Source of the DNA: Bacillota bacterium
GTDB taxonomy: Bacteria; Bacillota_I; Bacilli_A; RFN20; CAG-826
DNA length: 5,438 nt
Assembly: GCA_023396795.1 (NCBI GenBank)
Contig: JAEWUY010000114.1
Coordinates: 1-5,438, forward strand
Direction of reading: 5' to 3'
The translations under genes were made by a program, and so were the position numbers. Positions 1-5,438 of this stretch are shown one piece after another (positions within the stretch are counted from its first letter, which is position 1; each line of letters opens with the position of its first letter). Below the pieces are notes generated by a model, which had not been told where the DNA came from, did no database searches, and was given only the letters and a program-made list of their open reading frames with translations.

Positions 1-129
1 AAGTAACTCAAAAAGCTTGTGCGCCTGACGCGGCAAATATTCTTTTTGGCAGTGCAAACACGTTTCGATATTTTCGCTAAGATTAACATCCACCGCTTGG
101 TGGCAGTGAGGACAAACACCTTTACTCAT
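1..129 (-). CDS. N-terminal part of a zinc-ribbon protein, cut by left edge
   Basis: Reading leftwards from ATG at 129-127, 43 codons stay open to the window edge and are in no other gene. The peptide begins MSKGVCPHCHQAV and carries two CxxC pairs, C6-P-H-C9 and C24-L-H-C27, 14 residues apart. That is the layout of a small zinc ribbon that binds one metal ion. The start lies 8 nt beyond the stop of the yhhN-like gene on the same strand, so the two are probably co-transcribed. The ribosome site is weak (AAGTAAAATT before ATG), which suggests re-initiation after the upstream gene. Zinc ribbons at the N-terminus occur in membrane proteins, regulators and nucleic-acid proteins, so no function can be given without the rest. 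The metal site is fairly sure; the role is unknown. Confidence 0.72.
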   Translation of the reverse strand, partial: MSKGVCPHCHQAVDVNLSENIETCLHCQKEYLPRQAHKLFELL

Positions 130-137
130 AATTTTAC

Positions 138-809
138 TTATAACACATATGTTAAACTAATTCCGGCAATAATAAACACTTGCCCAATCAAATAAAATAA
201 CATGATGTAATAATCCCTTCTTTTAAAATTTTTAACAAATGTTGAAGCCGTTAAGATTAAATCACTTGCCAGAAAAGAAATGCCTCCGATAATTCCAAGC
301 ACCATATAGTTTTCAAAACCATTTAAGCTGGCAATTAATGAAACAATCGTAACGAGCAAGAGAACCGACAAATAAAAGTTTCCAAGCAAGGCCATCCAAC
401 GATTTTTGGTAATTTTTTTGCTTAATGGATATCCGGCAATAATAAAAAGGAGTATTCCAAAAGCAACAGCAACGTAAAACCACCACTGCATCGGTATAGC
501 TTTCATCATAACGAATAAAATTTCGCTAATATAGAGGAAGTGACCTATTAAAAAAGCGGCCGTTCCAAGCATAAATAAGGGCCGCTTCTTCCATATCAAA
601 AAAATATCGCCAATCATTCCCAGAAATGCACCCACATATAAAAAAGGGTGCTTAGGGACCAAGGTAACTGCTGCAATAGCTAAAAGCAAAAGACAAAATG
701 GTTTAACGATTTTTCTGGCCTTCTCCATTTCGTTAAAAGCCAAGACAATTTCCACAAGCGAAACAAGAATAAATAGTCCAAAGAAAACATAAGTGATGGT
801 TGGAATCAT
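138..809 (-). CDS. YhhN/TMEM86-family membrane protein, possible lysoplasmalogenase
   Basis: This is a polytopic inner-membrane protein of about 223 residues with roughly eight hydrophobic segments, close to the usual size of the YhhN family. Family landmarks can be seen in order (numbered from the start used here): a Lys-Pro pair at 36-37, GDIFL at 67-71, a G..AF..GH.LY block at 82-93, FLASD at 179-183 and YLIGQ at 206-210. Animal members (TMEM86B) cleave the vinyl-ether bond of lysoplasmalogen, and a similar role is usually assumed in bacteria. Plasmalogens occur in many anaerobes, which would fit, but the substrate is inferred. The start is placed at ATG 809. The AAGGAG site at 826-821 lies 11 nt before it, but only 2 nt before the in-frame ATG at 818, too close to work well. 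A zinc-ribbon gene follows 8 nt after the stop; the MATE gene diverges upstream. Family call is strong, enzymatic role moderate. Confidence 0.87.
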   Translation of the reverse strand: MIPTITYVFFGLFILVSLVEIVLAFNEMEKARKIVKPFCLLLLAIAAVTLVPKHPFLYVGAFLGMIGDIFLIWKKRPLFMLGTAAFLIGHFLYISEILFVMMKAIPMQWWFYVAVAFGILLFIIAGYPLSKKITKNRWMALLGNFYLSVLLLVTIVSLIASLNGFENYMVLGIIGGISFLASDLILTASTFVKNFKRRDYYIMLFYLIGQVFIIAGISLTYVL

Positions 810-820
810 ATCGCACATTT

Positions 821-826
821 CTCCTT
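821..826 (-). promoter_or_regulatory. Ribosome-binding site that decides the yhhN-like start
   Basis: Minus-strand AAGGAG is followed by AA and then ATG at 818-816, a spacing of 2 nt, while the next in-frame ATG at 809-807 lies 11 nt away. Ribosomes need several nucleotides between this element and the start codon, so the second ATG is preferred and the protein probably begins MIPTITY. Confidence 0.65.
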
Positions 827-835
827 GTTAATTTT

Positions 836-841
836 ATCATA
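836..841 (-). promoter_or_regulatory. Candidate -10 element for the yhhN-like gene
   Basis: On the minus strand this hexamer reads TATGAT, five of six matches to TATAAT. Transcription would begin near 829, giving a leader of about 20 nt that just includes the AAGGAG site before ATG 809. No convincing -35 hexamer sits 16-18 nt upstream, and AT-rich DNA gives such matches by chance, so this is tentative. Confidence 0.3.
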
Positions 842-856
842 TCTTTTCGTGTCCTG

Positions 857-865
857 TGGTATACT
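857..865 (+). promoter_or_regulatory. Extended -10 promoter immediately before the MATE gene
   Basis: The stretch TGGTATACT is TG, one base, then TATACT (860-865), which matches the extended -10 form that can work without a good -35 box. No TTGACA-like hexamer is seen at the right distance. Transcription would be expected to start around 872-873, only about 6 nt before the MATE ATG at 879, leaving no room for a ribosome-binding site. The element falls inside a longer upstream reading frame that could start at TTG 825, which argues against that longer start. Confidence 0.5.
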
Positions 866-878
866 TTTCCCGACCCCT

Positions 879-2246
879 ATGCGCGCAAAAACTGATTTAT
901 TAACTGATCGAATATATCCATCCTTAATTCGCTTTGTCACACCAATGCTTTTGATGTGGCTTCAAACATCGGTTTTTGGAATGATTGATTTGATGATTAT
1001 TTCTAATTTCACTGATTCCTTTGCTATTGATGCCGTAGCCGGTGGAATTTCTGTAATGAACGTAATTACTTATACCATTGCCGCCCTAACAACGGGCGGA
1101 GGAATTCTTATCGGCCAATATTTGGGAGCAAAACGTCATGGTGATGTCAAAAAGCTCATTGGCAATATGTATGTCCTCTTTGGTGTTGTCGGTTTAGCTG
1201 TTGCCATATTAATGGCGATTTTGGCTGCTCCAATTACGAATTGGCTTAACCTTGATGGGCAAGCTAAAGTTGATGGTTTTAACTTCTTAATTATTGCCGC
1301 TGCCGGAATTCCTTTTATTATGGGTTTTAATATTATCGCTGCTCAACTTAGAGCTTTTGGTAATTCTCGTTCGCCTTTCCTTTTTTTGGTTTTAGCGGCT
1401 ACAATTAATATAATTCTTGATCTTGTTTTTGTCGGTGCCCTCCACATGCGAGCTAGCGGAGCGGCCTTAGCCTCAATCATCTCGCAAATGGCTTCTTTTA
1501 GTGCCGCTATTATATATATTCGCCTTAAAAATTATCCGGTTCCGATATCTAAAAGTGACATCAAGTTTAATGGGGCTTGTTCAAAAATGACTTTACGAAC
1601 CGGAGTGCCTTTGGCACTACAAGATGGAATCGTTCTTCTATCTTTTACTATTATCATGGCGCTTATTAATCTTTACGGTACCGATGCTGGTTCGGGCTTT
1701 GGCATTGGCGAAAAAATAACCTTCTTTTGTTTTGTTCCATTAAATGCCTTTAGTGCTGCCTTAACTGCCACAACAGCCCAGAATCTAGGTGCGGATGAGT
1801 TAGGACGCACAAAGCAATACGCCAAAGCCGGCTTATTAATGCAAGGTCTTCTGGTTATGGTAATTGTAATTATTTGCGAAATATTCGCACCACAAATTGC
1901 CGCTTTATTTACTTCTAATCAAGTCATTATCGACTATGCTGCAGCTTTTATTCGTATTATTGCTCTTGATGCTGTAATTTGTATTTTCATCTATGTATTA
2001 AATGCCTTATTTATGGGTTCTGGTCATACATCTTTTTCTATGTTTCAAAATGTTTTATCAACGCTTGTCGTCCGTTTACCATTAGCTTTCATAATCGTTT
2101 TTGCCTTGCGCCTTCCGGCGACCGCTATTGCTTTTGCTTACCCCATCGCTAGTGTTTTTTCGCTGATTGCCTGCTTAATATATTTTAAAATGGGCCGTTG
2201 GAAAAAAATCCGCCAAGATAAGCCCAGTATCCCCAAGATTTCCTAA
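879..2246 (+). CDS. MATE-family multidrug/cation antiporter
   Basis: This is a 455-residue integral membrane transporter with about twelve hydrophobic helices in two six-helix halves, the normal size of the MATE (NorM/DinF-like) superfamily. Members export drugs or toxic metabolites in exchange for Na+ or H+. Visible landmarks, numbered from the ATG at 879: an early membrane Asp in FGMIDLMI (D37), GGGILIGQYLGA at 73-84, NIILDLVF at 177-184, GAALASIISQ at 194-203, and in the second half a VPLALQDG repeat of the helix-7 start (243-250) and FMGSGHTS (378-385). The reading frame is open back to TTG 825. However, ATG 879 begins MRAKTDLLTDRIYPSLIRF, the usual short cytoplasmic tail before helix 1. 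Neither start has a ribosome site; see the extended -10 at 857-865. The gene ends 4 nt from the convergent alkD-like gene, and no clear terminator was found. The substrate cannot be told from the sequence. Confidence 0.92.
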   Translation: MRAKTDLLTDRIYPSLIRFVTPMLLMWLQTSVFGMIDLMIISNFTDSFAIDAVAGGISVMNVITYTIAALTTGGGILIGQYLGAKRHGDVKKLIGNMYVLFGVVGLAVAILMAILAAPITNWLNLDGQAKVDGFNFLIIAAAGIPFIMGFNIIAAQLRAFGNSRSPFLFLVLAATINIILDLVFVGALHMRASGAALASIISQMASFSAAIIYIRLKNYPVPISKSDIKFNGACSKMTLRTGVPLALQDGIVLLSFTIIMALINLYGTDAGSGFGIGEKITFFCFVPLNAFSAALTATTAQNLGADELGRTKQYAKAGLLMQGLLVMVIVIICEIFAPQIAALFTSNQVIIDYAAAFIRIIALDAVICIFIYVLNALFMGSGHTSFSMFQNVLSTLVVRLPLAFIIVFALRLPATAIAFAYPIASVFSLIACLIYFKMGRWKKIRQDKPSIPKIS

Positions 2247-2250
2247 TTAA

Positions 2251-2883
2251 TTATTTATATAGGGTACGTAAACTTTTCGCGTGTTTTTTGACATCTTCGC
2301 AAATGCGAAAGGAATCGCACATTTTTTGAATGGCTTTGCCAATAATGTTATAGCGAAGTGCCTTTGAGGCAATGAAATCTAAGATAGCTTGCGAGTTATA
2401 AATAGCTAAATCCGCGAGAAGCCATGCCTCAGCCATCTGCACATAATACTCATGGTCATCACGAAACAAGGAAAGAATTTCTTTTGTTCTTTGCGGATCT
2501 TTTTGAAAGCCACTTAGAAAAATGACATACCCCCACCTTCTTACAAAAAGCAGATTAGATTTAGTGTAAATCTTGGCCTTATTATAAACATATTCAAAGG
2601 ATGGGGCTTTAACTAGAAGTTGAAGCAGCATATCAACATGCCACCAATCGCACAAACAAGAAAAATGCTTTTCGATAAAGGCTAATTGCTCTTCATATTT
2701 TTTAATCCGCTTAAGTGAAACGACAAAATAAATTCTATGCAACGCTCCACTTTCAGCAATGTGTGAATATAGTTCAGAGACGTCGATATTATCTTTCAAG
2801 TATTGTTTGGCAATGGCGTCAATATCCGCCGTCCTCATTTTTTTGATTGTGCTTAATCGAAGAATAGTTTCCTCATAAATCAT
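2251..2883 (-). CDS. AlkD-like DNA alkylation repair protein
   Basis: This is a soluble, mostly helical 210-residue protein resembling the AlkD family of HEAT-like-repeat DNA glycosylases, which remove N3- and N7-alkylated purines. Recognisable blocks are CDWWHVDML at 78-86, matching the W-x-x-x-D region of AlkD (here W80/W81 and D84, the Asp corresponding to catalytic D113 of Bacillus cereus AlkD), VRRWGYV at 114-120 (Arg in the place of R148), YYVQMAEAWLLAD at 146-158 and GKAIQKMCDSFRI at 182-194. In AlkD this last block carries Trp187 (A-I-G-W-A-L-R-E); here Lys or Met occupies that place, as I believe happens in shorter relatives. It therefore belongs to the family, but its exact activity is uncertain. 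ATG 2883 has GGGGGA 9 nt upstream, a usable ribosome site with one G-U pair. It is convergent with the MATE gene and divergent from the tetR gene, so probably transcribed alone. Confidence 0.86.
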   Translation of the reverse strand: MIYEETILRLSTIKKMRTADIDAIAKQYLKDNIDVSELYSHIAESGALHRIYFVVSLKRIKKYEEQLAFIEKHFSCLCDWWHVDMLLQLLVKAPSFEYVYNKAKIYTKSNLLFVRRWGYVIFLSGFQKDPQRTKEILSLFRDDHEYYVQMAEAWLLADLAIYNSQAILDFIASKALRYNIIGKAIQKMCDSFRICEDVKKHAKSLRTLYK

Positions 2884-2917
2884 TTTTTAGTATCCCCCAT
2901 AATTAAATATCGCATTT

Positions 2918-2923
2918 ATTGTA
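2918..2923 (-). promoter_or_regulatory. Candidate -10 element for the alkD-like gene
   Basis: Minus-strand TACAAT matches five of six bases of TATAAT and lies about 35 nt before the ATG at 2883, giving a leader of about 28 nt that includes the GGGGGA ribosome site. The hexamer 17 nt upstream is not -35-like (AAATAT), so the call is weak. Confidence 0.3.
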
Positions 2924-3173
2924 CCCTCTCGGTAGACAAGATATTTACAAGTTCATCCAAATTGTTATGCGCTAATAAGCAAGGTTGTAGATTATAAGTC
3001 AAAAAATATATTTACTACCAAAAATAGTTAACAAAGTAAGGAAGCAATTAATAGTCATTTTTTAATCATTTAGCATCTTTTAATTCTTTTATTGTGAACT
3101 AGAAGCAAAAAATTACTATTGATATTGAGCATTACATTTGCAACACTGAAGATAGTATTATACCTTTTAACCG

Positions 3174-3189
3174 TCAGCTACTTCGCTGA
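3174..3189. promoter_or_regulatory. Short inverted repeat before the tetR gene, possible operator or leader hairpin
   Basis: TCAGC at 3174-3178 and GCTGA at 3185-3189 are perfect 5-nt inverted arms around the 6-nt centre TACTTC, and G3173 could pair with T3190 in RNA. TetR-family proteins bind palindromes of about this size and often repress their own gene. The repeat lies 33 nt upstream of the start codon, downstream of both candidate promoters, a position suited to an operator. Five-base arms are common by chance, so confidence is low. Confidence 0.28.
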
Positions 3190-3221
3190 TTCCATCAAAG
3201 TAAAAGAAAGGTTTTTATCAC

Positions 3222-3728
3222 ATGATGCCACGCAGCAATTTTACGAAAAAATGTCTAGCCGATGCCTTGTTAAAGCTTATTAAAAAGGGAGCAGACATTG
3301 ATTCAATATCTATTCAAGATATTGTCGAAGAAGCCGGTTTTTCACGAATGGCCTACTATCGCAACTTTAAAGAAAAAGGCGATATCATGCGCTATTACTT
3401 TGATTCAGTTACTGAAGAATTTATTAAACGGACAAACACCAACTTCTTTCAAACGCCATTTGATAAATATCTTGTTTATGTTTTTGCCCATTTGTTTTCT
3501 CACCGCGATCTTGCGGCCTTATTAATAAAAACAAATATGTTTGATTATGTTAAAGAACAGTTTGATTTAAAATTAATCAAAGAAGCGCGGACCAACGAAG
3601 AAAAACAGCGTTATATTTTCTTTGCTGGTGGGCTATTTAATGTCTATTATCATTGGCTAATTAATGGGGCCAAAGAAACGCCAGAAGAAATGGCCTCAAT
3701 TATTTCTAACTATATTAGCAAACCATAA
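3222..3728 (+). CDS. TetR/AcrR-family transcriptional regulator
   Basis: This is a 168-residue DNA-binding repressor of the TetR type, a little shorter than the usual 180-220. The N-terminal helix-turn-helix is clear: helix 1 around residues 7-22, then ISIQDIVEEAGFSRMAYYRNF at about 29-49, where the turn and recognition helix (VEEAGFSRMAYYRNF) follow the family pattern of A-G-x-S-x-x-x-x-Y-x-x-F. The C-terminal half is helical and ends with a block (YIFFAGGLFNVYYHWLINGA, 131-150) typical of the TetR_C_8-like ligand-binding domain. No ligand can be inferred. ATG 3222 has AAAGG ending 10 nt upstream; the adjacent ATG at 3225 would be 13 nt away, so the first is preferred. The gene stands alone: it is divergent from the alkD-like gene over a 338-nt gap and convergent with the acyltransferase, with a strong terminator 17 nt after the stop. 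It may regulate itself, the divergent gene or distant genes. Confidence 0.92.
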   Translation: MMPRSNFTKKCLADALLKLIKKGADIDSISIQDIVEEAGFSRMAYYRNFKEKGDIMRYYFDSVTEEFIKRTNTNFFQTPFDKYLVYVFAHLFSHRDLAALLIKTNMFDYVKEQFDLKLIKEARTNEEKQRYIFFAGGLFNVYYHWLINGAKETPEEMASIISNYISKP

Positions 3729-3732
3729 AAAA

Positions 3733-4890
3733 TTAATTTAAATTATCCGCTGATTTTTGAAACAATCGGCGGATTTTTTTAATGCTTTTATAGTCTCCGA
3801 AGAAAAGCAAATTAGTGAATGGAAAATCAACCATCAACATCGTAATGCCAAGCGAACCTATATAAAACCCAACCGTTAGGAAAACGATAAAAAGCATCGT
3901 GTTATTATCAAAAACTTCCGGGCGCGGAAGATAAGTGGCGAGAAGGCGAATTAAAAAAACATGAACCAAATAAAATGGCCCGCTGTATTTAGCGTATTTG
4001 GCTACCTTCTGAATAATCGTAAATCGTTCCACAAACAAAGCTATATAGTAGTAACTAATAACGCCGGCACATGCGATTATCATTCGCCAGGCAATCTCGT
4101 TAAAAGAGCCGTTTAATCCTCCGAGCCAATTTTGATAATGCCATAAACCAACAATATAAATCGATGATGAAATAGCAAAAGCAGTAATCCGCAAGAATTT
4201 TATCTTTTTCAGTGATGCAAAATAATTTTTAAAAGTAGCCAGTAAAAGACCAAGAAAAGCAATTGGTAAGTAATACAAAAACATATTTGCCGAAAGAGTT
4301 CCTGGACCTAAATCATTTGCGTTATAAATATAAATGAAAACGCTAGAGAAGATAACGAGAAAAACAACTAAGAACATCGTCTTCAAAAGATCATCGATAA
4401 GCGAACTTTCTTTAAAGAAAAGATTTGTTAAATAGTAACCAATGCCAAGGATGGTATTAATAAAAAAAGCGGTCAGGAAAAACCAGTAAAAAGTATCGGT
4501 TCGGTAATATAGTTCACCCATCCAATAGGCAAAATCGTGATCAGCAAAACGTGGCAAAAGCCATATTGACAAACACGTAAATAAAAAAGCTGGAACAATG
4601 TAAGAAATGAATAGTTTTGCCAAGTAAAGAAGAAGGTCCGTTATTTTCGTCGCCTTCTTAACGAAAAAGCCCCCAACAAAAAAGAAAATAGCCAAACTGA
4701 CACTATAGAAAAAAGAAAAACCAACCGTCTGAGTAAAGTTAACCACATACCAACGTTGTAGAACGTGGCCAAAAAGAACGTAACTCATGGCGACAAGTTT
4801 TAAAATGTCAAAAGCGATTAAACGTTCTTGAGGTTTATCGTTTTGATTAACACGAGAAAAAATAGGCTTTTGGTTAAAAGACTCACTCAT
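3733..4890 (-). CDS. Family-3 acyltransferase, polytopic membrane protein
   Basis: This 385-residue protein has about ten hydrophobic helices and matches the acyltransferase_3 family (Pfam01757, OafA/WecH type). Members move acetyl or succinyl groups across or at the membrane onto sugars, polysaccharides or peptidoglycan. Seen directly: a 22-residue charged cytoplasmic N-terminus; the opening motif R23-L-I-A-F-D28-I-L-K, then GHVLQ (41-45), where H42 is the conserved, likely catalytic His; a helix ending FFVGGFFVKK (70-79); and near the C-terminus YLVHVFLIR (307-315), a usual late family motif. No extra SGNH or other periplasmic domain is attached. The ATG overlaps the stop of the upstream membrane-protein gene as ATGA, and the ribosome site is poor, so translation is probably coupled. 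Its 3' end contains the opposing tetR terminator. The acceptor is unknown; neighbours give no sugar-pathway genes. Confidence 0.87.
   Translation of the reverse strand: MSESFNQKPIFSRVNQNDKPQERLIAFDILKLVAMSYVLFGHVLQRWYVVNFTQTVGFSFFYSVSLAIFFFVGGFFVKKATKITDLLLYLAKLFISYIVPAFLFTCLSIWLLPRFADHDFAYWMGELYYRTDTFYWFFLTAFFINTILGIGYYLTNLFFKESSLIDDLLKTMFLVVFLVIFSSVFIYIYNANDLGPGTLSANMFLYYLPIAFLGLLLATFKNYFASLKKIKFLRITAFAISSSIYIVGLWHYQNWLGGLNGSFNEIAWRMIIACAGVISYYYIALFVERFTIIQKVAKYAKYSGPFYLVHVFLIRLLATYLPRPEVFDNNTMLFIVFLTVGFYIGSLGITMLMVDFPFTNLLFFGDYKSIKKIRRLFQKSADNLN
3745..3780 (+). terminator. Intrinsic terminator of the tetR gene, inside the acyltransferase 3' end
   Basis: The arms ATCCGCTGAT (3745-3754) and ATCGGCGGAT (3765-3774) pair over 10 bp with a single G-U, plus one more T-A pair (3755/3764). 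The loop is 8 nt and the stem runs straight into a T tract ending at 3780. This is a textbook rho-independent terminator, 17 nt after the tetR stop. Read on the minus strand the same hairpin is followed by mixed AATTTAAATTAA before a T run near the acyltransferase stop, so it would be poor in that direction. It overlaps the last dozen or so codons of the acyltransferase gene. Confidence 0.88.
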
Positions 4891-5438
4891 TTTATTTTTT
4901 TCTTAAATAGACTTTTAACCCAAGCATTAAATTTACGAAGTGGAGCGACAAAAAGAGGAATGAGAAAATGGAAAAATGAGACAACAATTGCGGGAATGAT
5001 ATAAACAAATTCATAAGTTGATAAATCAAAAAGAAAATTGTTTTGACCTAATAGAAAAAAGGCCCCAATTCCCAAAGCAATAGCCAAGATAGCGGATGCT
5101 TCGGAAAAGAAGACGGAAATTATTCGCCTGATCTTCGTGTTTTTAAGAGGGTTATCCATAAAATCAAACGATGAAAGAGCCACTAAGTAGGCGATAACAA
5201 TGAACAAAACACAAGAGGCAATCAAGAAGACGCCCATAAATATATCGTTAGTTACAAAGTAATGAGGGGCAATCGCTAAAAATAAAAAGCTAAATAAAAT
5301 CGACACAATCGCAATTAAATAAGAAATTTGATTGAACTTGAAAACTTTTTTAATTAATTCCTTATTTTGTTTTACTAACTCGATGGTACCAACATCAACT
5401 TGCTCAATCTTACCGACGCCAGTGTCAATATGACAAAC
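4887..5438 (-). CDS. Multi-spanning membrane protein of unknown function, cut by right edge
   Basis: From the TGA at 4889-4887 the frame stays open to the window edge (183 codons plus stop), so the true start lies to the right. An internal GTG at 5306 could start a 139-residue protein, but it has no ribosome site and would fall inside the first helix. The extra upstream residues include a hydrophilic part (GVGKIEQVDVGTIELVKQNK) leading into that helix. Four hydrophobic segments are seen, at about residues 38-60, 65-90, 110-135 and 148-170 of the visible part, and a basic tail ends KSLFKKKIK. I do not recognise the family. It overlaps the acyltransferase start by 4 nt (ATGA), so the two are co-expressed and may work together at the membrane. 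The soluble N-terminal portion is only partly visible, and its fold cannot be judged. Confidence 0.75.
   Translation of the reverse strand, partial: VCHIDTGVGKIEQVDVGTIELVKQNKELIKKVFKFNQISYLIAIVSILFSFLFLAIAPHYFVTNDIFMGVFLIASCVLFIVIAYLVALSSFDFMDNPLKNTKIRRIISVFFSEASAILAIALGIGAFFLLGQNNFLFDLSTYEFVYIIPAIVVSFFHFLIPLFVAPLRKFNAWVKSLFKKKIK

Larger units (their letters stand above)
2884..3221. other. 338-nt AT-rich non-coding stretch between divergent genes
   Basis: No reading frame longer than about 20 codons is open here on either strand, and none has a ribosome site. The stretch must hold the promoters of the alkD-like gene (leftwards) and the tetR gene (rightwards). For the left gene, TACAAT on the minus strand (2923-2918) is a candidate -10 without a clear -35. 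For the right gene there are two weak options: TTGTGA at 3092-3097 with TACTAT at 3114-3119 (16-nt spacer), or TATTAT at 3156-3161 with no good -35. A short inverted repeat lies at 3174-3189. The length is large compared with the 4 to 60 nt gaps elsewhere in this window. I see no tRNA, known riboswitch core or mobile-element ends. Confidence 0.6.

Noticed and set aside
825..878. N-terminal extension of the MATE protein from TTG 825 (18 extra residues)
   Set aside because: No ribosome site precedes 825 or the in-frame GTG at 849. The extension overlaps the opposing gene's ribosome site and contains the likely promoter. ATG 879 gives the normal MATE N-terminus.
2296..2309. Inverted repeat TTCGC-AAAT-GCGAA as a terminator for the MATE gene
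   Set aside because: The stem is only 5 bp and the T run begins about 12 nt later, with unrelated bases between. It lies within alkD-like coding sequence and is likely chance.
3092..3119. TTGTGA/TACTAT pair as a firm tetR promoter
   Set aside because: Each hexamer matches only four of six consensus bases and the DNA is very AT-rich, so it is mentioned only as one option for the non-coding stretch.
3298..3525. 75-codon plus-strand frame inside the tetR gene
   Set aside because: It is an out-of-phase shadow of a clear TetR protein, with no ribosome site and no recognisable product.
5304..5306. GTG as the start of the right-edge membrane protein
   Set aside because: The frame is open upstream to the window edge with sensible protein-like sequence. 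The GTG lies inside the first membrane helix and has no ribosome site.
1..5438. Mycoplasma-type code (TGA as Trp), CRISPR array, transposon or defence cluster
   Set aside because: Trp codons checked are TGG, and TGA ends a gene in a normal ATGA overlap. No spaced repeats, transposase, terminal inverted repeats or defence-type proteins are visible.

Overview
The window is AT-rich, gene-dense bacterial DNA. TGG encodes the tryptophans and TGA works as a stop (4887-4889), so the code is standard 11, not the mycoplasma code. The AT bias, AAGGAG-type ribosome sites, protein style and tight packing suggest a low-GC Firmicute, perhaps an uncultured Bacilli lineage near Erysipelotrichia or Acholeplasma-like bacteria. 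That placement is inference; there is no rRNA or other marker gene to test it.

Left block (1-818, minus strand): a YhhN/TMEM86-family membrane protein (possible lysoplasmalogenase) is followed 8 nt later by the start of a zinc-ribbon protein that runs off the left edge. Divergent from them is a MATE-family multidrug/cation antiporter (879-2246, plus). It has no ribosome-binding site, but a good extended -10 lies 13 nt before its ATG, so a leaderless or nearly leaderless mRNA is possible.

Middle block: a short AlkD-like DNA alkylation repair protein (2251-2883, minus) meets the MATE gene tail to tail with 4 nt between them. A 338-nt AT-rich non-coding stretch (2884-3221) then separates it from a divergent TetR-family regulator (3222-3728, plus). 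The regulator ends in a strong intrinsic terminator (3745-3780), most of which lies inside the 3' coding end of the next gene.

Right block (3733-5438, minus): a family-3 acyltransferase (385 aa, polytopic membrane protein) is joined by an ATGA overlap to an upstream multi-spanning membrane protein of unknown function. That reading frame stays open to the right edge, so its true start lies outside the window. The pair looks like an envelope-modification operon, but the substrate cannot be read from the sequence.

The regulator has no obvious target next to it; the nearest candidates are itself and the divergent alkD-like gene. I saw no mobile element, CRISPR array, tRNA or rRNA, and no convincing new multi-gene system. 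The points most worth checking are the MATE start arrangement, the terminator inside a coding region, and the non-coding stretch before the regulator.
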